NCBI GenBank assembly: GCA_963281255.1
Contig: OY725495.1
Span: 2,604,001 to 2,668,000, forward strand
Length of the DNA stretch: 64,000 nucleotides
Direction: 5' to 3'
DNA from: Aphrocallistes beatrix
Taxonomy: Eukaryota; Porifera; Hexactinellida; Sceptrulophora; Aphrocallistidae
In this document: positions 33,491 to 44,528 of the stretch, piece by piece
How positions within the stretch are numbered: the first letter of the stretch is position 1
Layout of the letters: every line of letters starts with the position of its first letter
The notes under the pieces: model-generated
What the model was told of the DNA's origin: nothing
Databases searched by the model: none
Seen by the model: the letters and a program-made list of their open reading frames with translations, nothing else
Program-made: the position numbers and the translations under genes

Positions 33491-33562
33491 ATGACAGAGG
33501 AGTTTTATTAATCACATTTATGCCAAACATCAATTTACATACCTTCCCTCTAGCAATGCGCT

Positions 33563-34125
33563 ATGATCCCATATTTAGATCGTGTATTTCTCCCTGACAC
33601 AACTATCAGAAAACAACTCTTTAGATACTGTTCAGAAGGCTCGTCATAAAATATTTTAAATGAGCTATTGAAGTCTCTTGGTCAAGAAATGGGTAACTAT
33701 ATTTCATATAGTTCCAATGCGTTAGAAAATTGGGTTACTATTAGTGGGATCTATAGAAATGTTGAAAAAGTGATAAAACTCCTCTGTCATACCGATCTTA
33801 TATCTGGAATATTCCAATTCTCCACATTGGAACCGAATGAACAAAAAGCAATAGCTCTTCTTGCTCATGGAAAATCAGTTAGTGAAAATTCATTAGTTTC
33901 AATTTATCAAAAAATGAATACATTATAGATATTTCTCAATTCTATCCAACCTACAAAGGATAAAACAGGGCTTACCACTTTACACCCTACAGTTTCCCAA
34001 TTATTACAAAGCATCCTGGCACAAATTGATAGTCTATTTAGCAGAACATCAAGAAGCTTAGTAGAATTTTCTCCCGAAAGCAACAACTATTTCAATTATT
34101 TCCCAACATTTACAGCAAACTATAA
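33563..34125 (+). pseudogene. Exon-like coding segment with two in-frame stops
   Basis: One frame runs about 187 codons from ATG 33563 to a consensus donor (tataa|gtaagt) at 34125. It is interrupted only by TAA at 33647-33649 and TAG at 33926-33928. Readable parts include IPYLDRVFLPDTTIRKQLF, ISGIFQFSTLEPNEQKAIA and LLQSILAQIDSLFSRTSRS, a normal soluble-protein composition. The long open frame with a perfect donor suggests a former or damaged exon, perhaps of the same gene as 31433-31970. I do not recognise the protein. Confidence 0.4.
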
Positions 34126-34444
34126 GTAAGTACAAACATTACGTTTAGACATTATTTAATCAGACTGTTGTTGTATTTATTTGGTAATAACGGGGGTTAT
34201 AACGAACACATACTAAGTATCTTGTTACAAGTACAATGTTCAATATAACATAGATGAGTATGAATATCCTGTTTCTATAAAATGGAAGGTCCTCCGAATT
34301 AGCTTGAGTTTGCATTAATAATCAAAACTTTCCAACTGTACCATTGAACACCTCTAAAGGATACCAGTATACGAAAGTCGGGAAGATGTGTCAGCTGAAA
34401 AGTGTCTCAAAAAGTTCCGACGAGATGAAGAAAATAAACTCAAG

Positions 34445-34499
34445 TTTGCGAGCAACTATTTTCTTCACTAAGAATCTCTTTTTACTTGTCTCCAGCAAT
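34445..34499. repeat. 55-bp exact direct repeat, copy 1
   Basis: Identical to 35655-35709 (starts 'tttgcgagcaactattttct', ends 'cttgtctccagcaat'), 1,210 bp away in the same orientation. Copy 1 lies at the 3' end of the Ulp1-like fragment on the other strand. Confidence 0.85.
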
Positions 34500-34730
34500 T
34501 TGGGTTGGGTCGCCTCCAGTTGCTATGGACAAACAGACGGCTGCAAATAAGCCACAGTCCACTACACCTCTTTGTTGCTGAATTGGAGCAAGATTTACTA
34601 TCATCTCAGTATCATTTCCATACAGAAAAGCAAACTGGATAGCCAGATTATCAGGAATTCTCCCCGTAGTCATTGGAATTAGAGGGCTACATTGCCTTCT
34701 AGATCAATCAATCCTGGAGCAGACCCAGTG
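34482..34730 (-). pseudogene. Ulp1-like cysteine protease fragment
   Basis: On the minus strand the text reads LAPIQQQRGVVDCGLFAA. The Q-x(n)-DCGLFA motif carries the active-site cysteine of the Ulp1/SENP (C48) fold; an upstream EGNVALYNSNDY segment fits the region before it. Such domains are common in proteins of invertebrate DNA transposons. Only this part is present, and the histidine motif is not recognisable because of frame breaks. Confidence 0.5.
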
Positions 34731-34971
34731 CAGTGTACCATCATGATGGATCTGAAAGCTAGGGAGAGGAGCTTTGACGAATTGACGATTCTAAACATTG
34801 ATAAATTATCAAATAAAGAATAACTCTTCTAATAGCCAAATCAAGAAACTCACTTTCCTAAATATAAAGTTGAAATAAAGAGACTTATATTTCCTAGTTG
34901 ATTTTGACATGACGGGTGAAAAGTCTGGTTAAATTATTGTATGCAAATTAAAAGCCTATCCTGTTATTAAA

Positions 34972-35232
34972 TTGCATTTATTCATCACATTTATGCCAAA
35001 CAACAATTTTACATTCCTTCCCACTAGCAATGCGCTGCATGCGCTACTCAACTGCAGCGCATGCGCTACTCAAATTGATCGCATCCGGTTGAAGGAATTG
35101 TTCCTATCTTGGAGGTCTGAATCTCAGAGATTTGATTACTTTTATAGAAGTATGATTAATTCACAATTCCAAAAGTTGCAATTGGGTCTAGTTGGACTCA
35201 GATTGAGTAGATTGGAACACACTTTAAATTGA
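34972..35232 (+). other. ORF beside a duplicated segment, unknown
   Basis: The start of this 86-codon ORF (atcacatttatgccaaacaa) repeats 33510-33560 (atcacatttatgccaaacat). It also contains an internal duplication 'gcatgcgctactcaa'. The C-terminal part (IRLKELFLSWRSESQRFDYF) is protein-like but not recognised. It may be part of the same broken gene or repeat as 33563-34125. Confidence 0.25.
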
Positions 35233-35654
35233 TAGCTAAAGGGGGATTTTCGGCGATTTACTATTAAAACAGGTAATACATTTTGTGTTGTAATTTGTCC
35301 GAAGTATATCCTTATATTCTGTCAAAATGACTGGACATTAATTCAGCTCTATATTAACAGTTTGCAAGTCTAAATCTTATTTGTTGTGTACTTGTATCAG
35401 AAGGAATGAACGTTTAATAGTAAACCTTTAGCACTCTAAAATATGTTGTCTTGGAAAAAATCTGCAACTGCGGAAGATGTTAAAATGTACTTACGCACCT
35501 TAATTGGTCAAAGGTGTCTCATTTTTTCATTTAGTGTCGAATCGAAAATCGTATAATAATTTCATTCCATAAACATTCTACATCGTATGTTCAAATTTTA
35601 TTCATCTCACACTTATGGTATTGTTTAAACGGGTATATATTCCGTAATGATACC

Positions 35655-35709
35655 TTTGCGAGCAACTATTTTCTTCACTAAGAATCTCTTTTTACTTGTC
35701 TCCAGCAAT
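35655..35709. repeat. 55-bp exact direct repeat, copy 2
   Basis: Second copy of 34445-34499. The flanking sequences differ on both sides. Confidence 0.85.
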
Positions 35710-35910
35710 GTATTAGCAAGTATGATAAATATATTTGAAACAATACTAATAAACGAAATATGCTACTGATATTGTGTAGACACTAGATAATCTACCTTAT
35801 TTTAGGCGATTATAAAATACCAATGCCTAAGTATACTCCTTATCATCACCCTTTCTTTAAAGACTTTCGACTGGGTTCTTTCGCTGGAATGAACGTTTTC
35901 TCGCTAAATT

Positions 35911-36420
35911 CTAACAATAAATGATCCCGACTGAGGAAACTGTCATGCGTTTTGGGGACTTCCTGACCCGACTAGGGTAACGCCTCTCTTTGTCGAAGGA
36001 ATTCTTGCCTTCTGGTGATTTATTAGTCATGTCTGAGCTGTAATCGGTCTCTTCTTCTTTCGATATACAAGGATCCGAGTATTTGGTACTCTCTGGAGTC
36101 AAATCTTCCTCGATCTGAGACCCTGTACCTCCAGATTCACTTGTCTCACTACCTGATATCTCGACCGCTGTCGCTAACAGTGAAACGAGCTACGAGGCTA
36201 GTGGAAACCTCTTGCATCTGTCCAGATGAACTACTAATCCGATATCTCAGGCATCGTCTCCCGGTATGTCCTCCCTCAACTTTAGGATGGGTAATTTGAG
36301 TCCGGTCCTTCTTGCCCAATACATTATATGGTCCGTGGCATCTAGGACCAAGTGAGTCATGTCTCGTGTCGTTACAGAGCATTATCCTATCTCACTCGTT
36401 ACCTCCGATCTTATTCTCCC
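35911..36420 (-). pseudogene. Gypsy integrase C-terminal relic
   Basis: Two minus-strand ORFs read NDTRHDSLGPRCHGPYNVL and ERRYPSRVRKSPKRM. These correspond to the GPY/F-like module and basic tail at the end of Gypsy integrases; the intact equivalent at 44529-44978 has LEPRFDGPYEVME and RRYPTRERRPRQL. They are in different frames and nothing of RT or the integrase core is nearby. Confidence 0.65.
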
Positions 36421-36834
36421 TTTATTAGTGTTCTCGGCCTCGACCTAGGTTTGAAGCTATATTTTCTTCTACTATTCCCTTCCAATCTCACAATTGTTTA
36501 TTAGTCCGTTTGAGTTGGTACTCGTGAATAAAACACCCAGAATGAAGCGCGGTTGTATATCCTTACTATTGAAACGCGATTAATGTTCGTGTATGTGTAT
36601 ATATATATATATACACGTATATATACAGCCTACGTAACCATAGCCGTGACCTTCGTTATATAAGGCCATACTACTATTCCGAACCATAGATTACTTAAAG
36701 TCTGAACTATGTATTTCTATAACTTTCTCAACTATTTTTAGACATTGAAACAACATCATCATCAATTCATTTTTGATGCATACATAAACGAAAATGCGTA
36801 AATAAGCATAAATAATAAAACAAAAGTATACAAT

Positions 36835-38353
36835 TTAAGTTGAGGATTTGAACTTTTTAATTTTTCGATTATCATCGCGGGGTGTTAATGCCAACTTTAG
36901 GGAGTTCAAATTCTTAACAGCATTTGATAAAATGCAGTTGGCAGTTATTCGGAGAATAGTGTTGAGATATTCCCAACCAACTGTATCACAATTGGAGCAT
37001 GTGCTCCTCCAAAACTCATCATTTTCAACCTTTAGTGACGTAAGTGTCACAAGGATTCTGCGAGATGGTCTACTTAAAAATATATTAAACAAACTCGGAT
37101 CATTTTCAATGTGTATAAATAAACTCCACATCGTGCTTACTGCCTCAAGTACTGGTACTGATGGCCATTTAAGCCCTCCCCGATCTTGTAGTTGGATTAA
37201 CGCGTAAACTGAGTCTGATTCTTCCAAGTTTTTGTCTTCTGTTAGAATAGCCAAACAATTGGAACACATAGACTTATCGTTGCTTGGACGGAGTTTACGA
37301 AAGACTTTGTTTTTATATATAGAGTGTACGGTATATCCTGCAATAAATGCGAGAGCTTGTAAGAGAGCTGGATCTGGTGCGGTGCTAAAATCAATCTCGA
37401 GTAGGTGACTATATGGTGTTAGATCAATTACTGAAGAATCGTCTTCGTACGACGTATTAGAAAAAGATTCAAAGAACTCTCTTAACGAATCCGGACGATT
37501 AGTAAGACGAGAAAATAATTTAAGTATGCCCGATAACTTTATTCTTCTTTCGGTTTCTAAAATTTGGCATAGAGTAATATTGTATTGAGCTCCTGACATC
37601 ATTCGGTATAAACCGAAATGGTGCTCAAGTGGATCATTCTGTAGGAAAGAACTCAAGACAAAAGAAAATTGGCAAGGTCCAGTAAGAATATTCACTGTAT
37701 TTTGAAGACATATACAGGAGTGTCGAAAACTAGTGAATGTTTGACTAGTAAGTTTACCATGTTTACCGGGCATGCTCTTCCAGAAATCGAGCCATTCTAC
37801 AACTCTTGAGAGAAAAATAAATATTGTGTCGTTGTTTCTTGGAGGTTGAGAGTCTGTATCATTGAGTCGAACACCTTTGTTTGGCGTACCGACATTAAAT
37901 TTTCCATATTCTTGTGATCAGAGAAATAAATTCTGATGTCTGTACAGAAAGCTCTTTTTTAGATCTCTTGAGTTGAAGCGCTGCAGAAGTAGAGTCATTA
38001 AATATTCTTAATGCCAACCCCACATTCTGTCGCTCATAATTAGAGGGCCAACATGTTTGACTGTTAAGCGATGGGCAGTCTTGGCAACAGAGCGCTGTTC
38101 TTCTTTATATAGAACTCGTATATCCTCGAAAGATGCGCTGTTTGGAAGAGTAAAGTAATCGAAACTTGGAAAGGTAAATGTGTGGTTAGGATCTTTCTGA
38201 TTTATCCAATTGTTGCGGATGGTTTTGATTATATGCACAAAATCAAACATGAGATTAAGTATTCTGGTTGGATCAGATGGATGCGGAACACTAGGTTCTA
38301 ATACGCCTGAGGGAGAAAATAGTTTGAAGAGGTTGACATTCAGAGGATAATTA
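36835..38353 (-). pseudogene. P-type transposase, C-terminal half (outer copy)
   Basis: On the minus strand it resumes right after the nested insertion with TDNYPLNVNLFKLF, then FDFVHIIKTIRNNW near 38235, a frameshift near 38010, RIFNDSTSAALQLK near 37985, and the P-transposase hallmark DPLEHHFGLYRMM at about 37645. It continues to a lysine-rich end at 36835. The order matches the GTP-binding insertion and C-terminal region of P/THAP9-type transposases. A single frameshift and the nested element inactivate it. Confidence 0.8.
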
Positions 38354-38899
38354 TCTGTACCATAGCCTACTATACATCATGCCTAACAGTAACTTGTGAA
38401 TTTTGGACCAGGGATAGGTTAGCCGATGGTAACAAATTTTTGCAGACAGCAAATTCAAGATATGTGGTGTCTAAGTTGGTTTAAATCATTCTAAATAGTT
38501 TAAAACAACTATTTCAATGATAATTCAGTTTTTATACCCCTTATTGAATAAACATGACTAAATTGAGATATATAATGATTTAATAATAAGCAAAAAGTAA
38601 GTACATAATCTTATCATAAGAATATTACAAATACAATGTTTTAGCAGAAGTTATGCATGTTCATAGACTGTATTTAACTTCTTCAAATTACGAGATCCTT
38701 TTCACCAGCTGATAACGACATCTTGTACTCTGCAATGATAGCCTATAAACACACAAGGAAGAAATTAGAAGTAGGTACTTGTAGACAAACAATACAGCAG
38801 GAATTAATCAAATTTACTTTCGCGTTTCGGCACCTTTGGAAATCATCATCGAATTGCAATTTTTAGCCTTATTTACTAAAAAACAATTCCCAGGTCGGG

Positions 38900-40831
38900 T
38901 CGTCACTCAAGCGAATATGTTTGTAGGGAGTATTAACATTGAATATCGCGTCTCGAGTTTTCCATTATGAGAACATTTGAAAAATTTTACATTAAGAGGA
39001 TAGTTGTCGGTGGAGATGATTTAAACGAACAAGCCACAATCTTCCACATCATGAATACTAGATTTGACCGTGTTGAATAACTTCTCAGCAGTTACAGAAT
39101 CACATGGAAGTAGACGGACGATACAAGACCATTTCCTATATAGACTAGATATCATACTAGCGAAAACAGTCTTGGTAGGATTATCGGGCTCGAGATTAGA
39201 AGTAAACAATCTTCCTCCTCCAATGTCTGATTTCACGCGAATTTCATCTATTTGCATAATTACATGCCTTTGTTCGGAGTAAACGCTTTTGTAGCTTGCT
39301 TAAAGGAACGTGAAGAACTCCATTTAAGACCAAAAGATGAATATAACTTGTGTAATGTATTGGAATGAGGAAGAGATAATAAGCAAGACATGCTCTGAAG
39401 GTAATGATACTTGTATGATGCTGAGGAAATAAGTTGTGTTTTGAGAGATAAAATCTGCGTCAGTAGGTTATACCGTCGCCTGTTTTTCGGGGTAAGACTG
39501 TTCTGAAGTTGGCACAGAATAAATTGGAGTCTCAGAAACCTCAGGGCAAGGAATCAATTCATATTTAGAATCGTACACATTATCAATAACATGTTGGATA
39601 TTACTTTCAGCAGTTGTGATATGAGATGCATCATCAGAATTAGTGGGAATATCCTCCGAGGTGGTGTGTACTGATGATGTAGTAGAAATATCATTTAAAG
39701 CCGATTCAAGTGGGAGAATATCACAGAGTTACATGAGGAACTGTAAAATATTCACCCTTATGTATATGCTTTTATAGACAAGTCAAATTCTACCGATATG
39801 CACGTATTCACTTCAATCCTACAATTATCGAAACGAGGACGCATAAAAATTGATGTTTATTCGTCGGGATACCATGTGGACCATTCACTATAAACTGATA
39901 CATAGCATTCTAATACACTAAGGCAATGATACTCTAATGAATTTCTGGACCATGGATTAAGATTAAGAGCTATTATGAATTCATTAATTTAAAGGCAATA
40001 TTGAAGTTGATGATATATTCAATGTAATAATTACTTAATGCATTGTAAAGTGTTTGTTTTAGGCTTTTAATTAAACCATCTCCCTTTTCTAGCCATCCTC
40101 TTTAGAGTTAGATTCATATATTATTAATAATTAATGTGATTCATATATAGTCGTACATGTTAATGATTCAAAAATGTATAAAGAATCAAACAATAAAAGT
40201 TATGATAATTAAGAATAGATCTGGGCTTCATCATTAATTAGCATCAAACATCGAGTAAGTAAGCATTCTGATCTTTAACTTCACAGACTTTCAGACAGAC
40301 GTCTCTAGAAACAGTTCAGCTAAGTAGAACATCTTATTGATAAACAGTAAAAGTAGTTGAATAACTAGAAGGTACAAAGAAAATCAATTACTTACAAGCG
40401 TGCTTCGCTTGCTTGCGCTGCGCGGCTTGCAGACACTACGTGTCCGCAGATTTACCCAGTGGGCGCTTGGGGATATTAGAGAAACAATACGCCGCTTTCT
40501 TGTTTTATACTGGATTGTCATTTGTCTACGGTTACATTAATGAAATCAGAACTGTAGCAGAAATTTTGTTCGTGATAAATATAATGTACTTTTGTGGCGG
40601 ATTGGGGAACTTCCGTCTCCATTTGGCACTCTGTGTGTGGTTTCGATTTCATCCTTTCTAAAGTGTTTGGAGCATACGTACTCAACTCTTAGATCGTCTA
40701 TAATCTCTGTGTAGTGCTCGTAGCCAGGCATGTCTCAATTCATCCGGTTTCTGTGGCATCGTGAATACAGGCATTCTCTCAGTTGGGTGATAGTTACTTG
40801 TACAACCTGGTGCAGATAATGTATTAGGCAT
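38900..40831 (-). pseudogene. P-type transposase remains (inner copy)
   Basis: It starts at ATG 40831 with a THAP domain (SAPGCTSNY, then HAWLRALHRD, then VEYVCSKHFRKDE after a frameshift). The first zinc cysteine is replaced (MPNTLSAPGC). After a repeat insertion, an acidic linker is seen near 39600 and the catalytic region IDEIRVKSD through SSLYRKWSCIVRLLPCDS at 39257-39021. The text reaches STDNYPLNVKFFK near 38975 and is then lost, so the C-terminal half (DPLEHHFG region) is missing. It is clearly diverged from the outer copy and not a recent duplicate. Confidence 0.7.
40390..40600 (-). repeat. REP3 insertion in the inner P element
   Basis: The GC-rich hairpin end (gcgtgcttcgcttgcttgcg, with hairpin 'tgcagacac tac gtgtccgca') is followed by sequence matching 905-1062 inverted. 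It directly follows the THAP-coding sequence and adds a third nesting layer. An ORF through it (40413-40661) is spurious. Confidence 0.6.
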
Positions 40832-41276
40832 AATTGTAGTGGTTTTAGGATAGCAATAAGACAGAAAATGTACTAGAAAGCGTCAGAAAGGAATCGGAGA
40901 AAGAAAAGACAATAAAATAAATTATTAATGTAATTAAAAGATTTGTCAAGAATGCGTATATACATTGTGGTGAATATTTAATCATTATGGGTTATATATA
41001 TATACATTTACTAATGAATTTAAAACTATTCATAGCCTACTGTATATATACAGTAGGCTATGAACTATGGTTTATTAATAGTTTCATCTCTAAACACATC
41101 CCTGAAAAGGAATTATCAATCTTTATGGTTATTTTAGTGCAACCTATACTTGTATATATCAAACACAACTTGTTGATGATATTTCAAACATAATTTGTTA
41201 CCATCGGCTAACCCATCCTTGGTCCAAAATTCACAAGTTACTGTTAGGCCTTATGTATAGTAGGCTATGTCTGTAC

Positions 41277-42551
41277 ATAATACTCGAACGATGAGGTCAC
41301 AATTTTCAATATCTGTTATAATTTGCTTGGTAATAGGAAATAGTTGAGATGCAGAATAAGTGAACAATCGTAGACCATTTTCTACAGAGGCTAGAAACCA
41401 TAAATGCTAATACCGTAGTTGCAGGAGTGTTGGGAGTGATCGAAGAACCAATAATCCTGCCACCAGTGTAAGAAAAATCGGATTTATCGTGAATCTCGTC
41501 CATGTGTAGAGTAACGTTTCGCTCCCCCCTTAAGTAGGATATGAAATCATTGTCAAGTCCAATACTAGTATAGAGGGACGGAGTTTTGTGTGGTGAGGAA
41601 GAATGAGACATTCTTGAGATTGAAGAAAATTATAACAAGCAGGAGATATAATTTGACATTTGAGAGCGAGAACCATAGTTGTAAGGTCATAAGTTCTTCG
41701 TGTTTTAGGTACGAGCAAATTCTCAAGTAGAAACTATGAATTGCATACTAGGTAGAAAATGCGTATATTTTTCAGGAATATCTTCGATCTCTTTTAAACT
41801 GGATGCTACCGTATTTAGGCATTTGACAGCTCGTAAAATGTCATTTTCAAAGGCAGGGCATTTATATTCTGAAACTTCAGTTATAAGAGTAGAAAGTTGT
41901 CTGATATCGTTGATTTTGCTTATAGAGAGTGGTATCTGTGAACCTTGATAAAAACCCAGGGTGGCTAGAGATTCATCAACGCTGACATAACTCTTTATAG
42001 AAATAGTGTTTCCAGAAGTTGATGGTAGGATAAAATTGATTGTAGACCAATCTATCCAAGACCAAACTAACCAATCAAAAGGTAGCTCGTAGTTTATTAA
42101 CTTTGTTCTAACATCCGAAATAGATTTAACGCCAAACATTGCTTGTTCCAGGTCAAATTCTTTCTGGCTTTGATGCAAAGCAGTAGAGAAATGGCTAAAG
42201 TCTTTTTCACCTAGATCTAAACGTTTGGGTTTAGTTGACATGCTGCGAACTGAGGTAACTGGGACAGTTAGGCAAGAAGCATGGACAGGCGTTTTCACGG
42301 AGTATTGGACGACGCTTGATTTTAGTTATTGATCCATCTGGCTGTGGTATATCTACTTCTGTAATAACATCCTCAGAACGGAAGTGTTTAGCACATACAA
42401 AAATGTTCTTTAGATAATCTACACCTTCCCTATGCAGTGATCGTAACTATTCCTGTGCGATATCCTTGTCCACTGGTAGCCTGAACACTGGTGTGTAAGG
42501 TTCGCCATCATAATTGCTTCTACAGCCAGGTGCAGAACATCTATTAGGCAT
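41277..42551 (-). pseudogene. P-type transposase, N-terminal half (outer copy)
   Basis: From ATG 42551 the THAP domain shows CSAPGC, VFRLPVDKD and VCAKHF, the C2CH zinc ligands. A TAG at 42447-42449 stands exactly where THAP domains have their invariant tryptophan (IAQE-stop-LRSLHRE), best explained by TGG to TAG. A linker of about 190 codons follows (42298-41723), then TRRTYDLTTMVLALKCQ and, in a shifted frame, the catalytic region VTLHMDEIHDKSDF with SSLCRKWSTIVHLF. It ends at 41277, where the inner element begins; the rest continues at 38353. Confidence 0.75.
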
Positions 42552-43227
42552 CCTAATACTGCTTGTATCTAATTGTGTGTGACGCGTTAATAATAAGAGA
42601 TATTAATACAAGACAAGATATCGACAGTTTTCCAAAGTTTTCAAATAACTATACTAATATACATAATTCGGGAACAGACAATTCATGACATACAATTCGT
42701 GACATTACAATTTAATTTACTTGTATTGACAATTGCAAATCTACATATCGTATCTAAGCAGATCAATCATTGAAATCATTAAATTCTTAACTTTATTATT
42801 AACCGCAAACCACACAAATCTCAAGTATAAGTTTTATATCGGTGAAAAGTACTTGGTACGTAGTATGTACATTACCAATTGTAATATCACGGATTGCCTG
42901 TATCCCATAATACATATGTTTATACGCATGTTGAATGAAGATGAAATAAAAAGACATAATCTAATTTCTTTAAATCAATCATACTACGACTACTATAATA
43001 TTCAAGTTGTATTTTACAATAATGGGTTATTAAAATATTAGACTTTAAGTAATCCATGGTTGAGTCAATCAGTGCATAGTATTATGGCCTTATATAACGA
43101 AGGTCACGCTATAGCCTATTAACGGTGCGAATTTTACCACACCATGGATTACTTCAAGTCTATTTTGTAAACAAACCATAAGGTTTGAAATAAATTTGAA
43201 TACGATAAAATGCAGTGTATAATAGTA

Positions 43228-43962
43228 CAGGGTGGCTTGTAAGTTCTGTCCCAAGCTTTATTAGGTATAAAATTTCTTAAACTCAAACAATCTTAGTTAT
43301 TATGGTCTTTAGAGATTGTAATTCGAATATTCTCAATGATTTTATAAGATTTTTCGATTCTATGACTTAGAAATATGTTTTGTATGGTGAGTTTTGAGAA
43401 AAAAAATGTGTCCTGGCACGCAGCGAAAATCAAGAATCCAGGCCACTTCTGTAAAAAATGTCTCTAAAATCGATGTTCCATGACGATTTAGCACCAGATA
43501 CCTTTCATTCACCATTGAAATATTTCATAAATCCATTGCATTTCATTATCAGAAACGAGATAAAGTTATTATTTCACGACTTCAAATCAGGTACATTTTG
43601 CAAAATCACCCAAAATGGCACTTTTTTTCACATCACCAAAAAATCTCATCCAAAAGGTTCTCAATATATACTGATCTAAACATTCTATATTTCTACAAAT
43701 TTATAGTGTTCGAGGAAAATGTGTGAGCTAATTTTTCCTAGGATTTGAAGACTCTGGGAAGATAACTTGAAAAGCAGTGGGCCCTGATTCACGATTTTCG
43801 CTGCGTGCCAGGACACATTTTTTTTTCTCAAAACTCACCATACAAAACATATTTCTAAGTCATAGAATCGAAAAATCTTTTAAAATCATTGAAAATATTC
43901 GAATTGCAATATCTAAAGACCACAATAACTAAGATTGTTTGAGTGAACTTACAAGCCACCCT
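43228..43962. mobile_element. Foldback MITE with ~215-bp arms
   Basis: The left arm (cagggtggcttgtaagttct) and right arm (gaacttacaagccaccct) stay inversely similar for about 215 bp each, including 'gtgtcctggcacgcagcgaa'. The left side is preceded by TA; the right terminal base has changed. The ORF at 43458-43679 lies in the loop and is not gene-like. Confidence 0.75.
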
Positions 43963-44108
43963 AGCCGGTGTATAGGACAAGTATCATTGTTAGTACATAT
44001 TCTATTTACCTACATTATTTCATACATTTTCTTCCTACTTGTAATTCCTAATTTATTCATCCACCAGTACATTTTTCATAGCAGTAAGCTAATAAGTACA
44101 GTTGTTGC

Positions 44109-44162
44109 AGTCAAAGTGCGTTTTCAGCCAAAACGCGTTTTGGCTGAAAACGCACTTTGACT
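44109..44162. repeat. Perfect 54-bp palindrome
   Basis: 27 bases (agtcaaagtgcgttttcagc + caaaacg) are followed with no spacer by their exact reverse complement, centred at 44135/44136. It lies 10 bp outside the left terminus of the foldback at 44173. Confidence 0.9.
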
Positions 44163-44298
44163 ACAACATAGTCATAGCCTACTCTAATAATGCCTCACAG
44201 TAAAATAACCAAGGATGCGGTAATAGCCGAATAGATTAATACACGATTAGTCTAAAATCGTTAACCATGCTGAATGAGCATTAAGAATGTATTACCAG

Positions 44299-44513
44299 TG
44301 TGATATGACCGAAGTCTATTCTACACTAACACGTGCCCGAATATATTGGGATATAGATAGAGTAAGTATTGAGTACTAGAGAAATATCGTTCAAACAGAA
44401 TAGCAATGAACAGGAACTAGTAAGACTAACAAGTTACACGAAACTATGAAATAGACGCTTAGGTTGACTAAGAATGCTAGTGTCTTTCTACAGGTTTCTA
44501 AATCCTCATAACA
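44299..44513 (-). repeat. 3' LTR
   Basis: 215 bp with TG...CA ends, identical base for base to 48477-48691 by direct comparison. Identity implies very recent insertion, or later gene conversion. Confidence 0.95.
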
Positions 44514-44527
44514 TCACCTCCTTTTTT
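44514..44527 (-). promoter_or_regulatory. Polypurine tract
   Basis: On the coding strand the 14 bases just before the 3' LTR are 'aaaaaaggaggtga', a purine run in the place where plus-strand DNA synthesis is primed. Confidence 0.7.
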
Positions 44528-44528
44528 A

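Larger units (their letters stand above)
38361..41269 (-). mobile_element. Inner P-type element inserted in the outer one
   Basis: A 2,909-bp element bounded by inverted repeats of about 78 bp (catagcctactatacat and its complement) and by the exact 7-bp direct repeat TCTGTAC (38354-38360 and 41270-41276). It interrupts the outer transposase between '...LCTD' and 'TDNYPLNV', so excision of one repeat copy restores reading continuity across the site. Its own transposase is truncated, and it contains a further insertion (40390-40600). Confidence 0.85.
36639..43114 (-). mobile_element. Outer P-type element (THAP/P transposon), interrupted
   Basis: The left terminus 'catagccgtgaccttcgtta' (36639) and right terminus (taacgaaggtcacgctatag, ending 43114) are inverted repeats sharing 'gtgaccttcgttatataagg'. 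Removing the nested element at 38361-41269 leaves about 3.6 kb, a normal size for a P-type element. Flanks 'cctacgtaac' and 'cctattaacg' may be a decayed target duplication. It encodes the transposase remains at 41277-42551 and 36835-38353. Confidence 0.8.

Noticed and set aside
33563..34125. In-frame TAA and TAG in otherwise open frames might mean these codons specify glutamine.
   Set aside because: PHF5A and the 377-codon ORF use CAA and CAG for Gln and end in TGA and TAG respectively. In the THAP domain a TAG replaces an invariant Trp, not Gln. Mutation or sequencing error explains the stops better.
42733..43041. A 102-codon AT-rich ORF just upstream of the outer P transposase.
   Set aside because: It lies in the subterminal noncoding part of the P element, lacks domain features and has chance-like composition.
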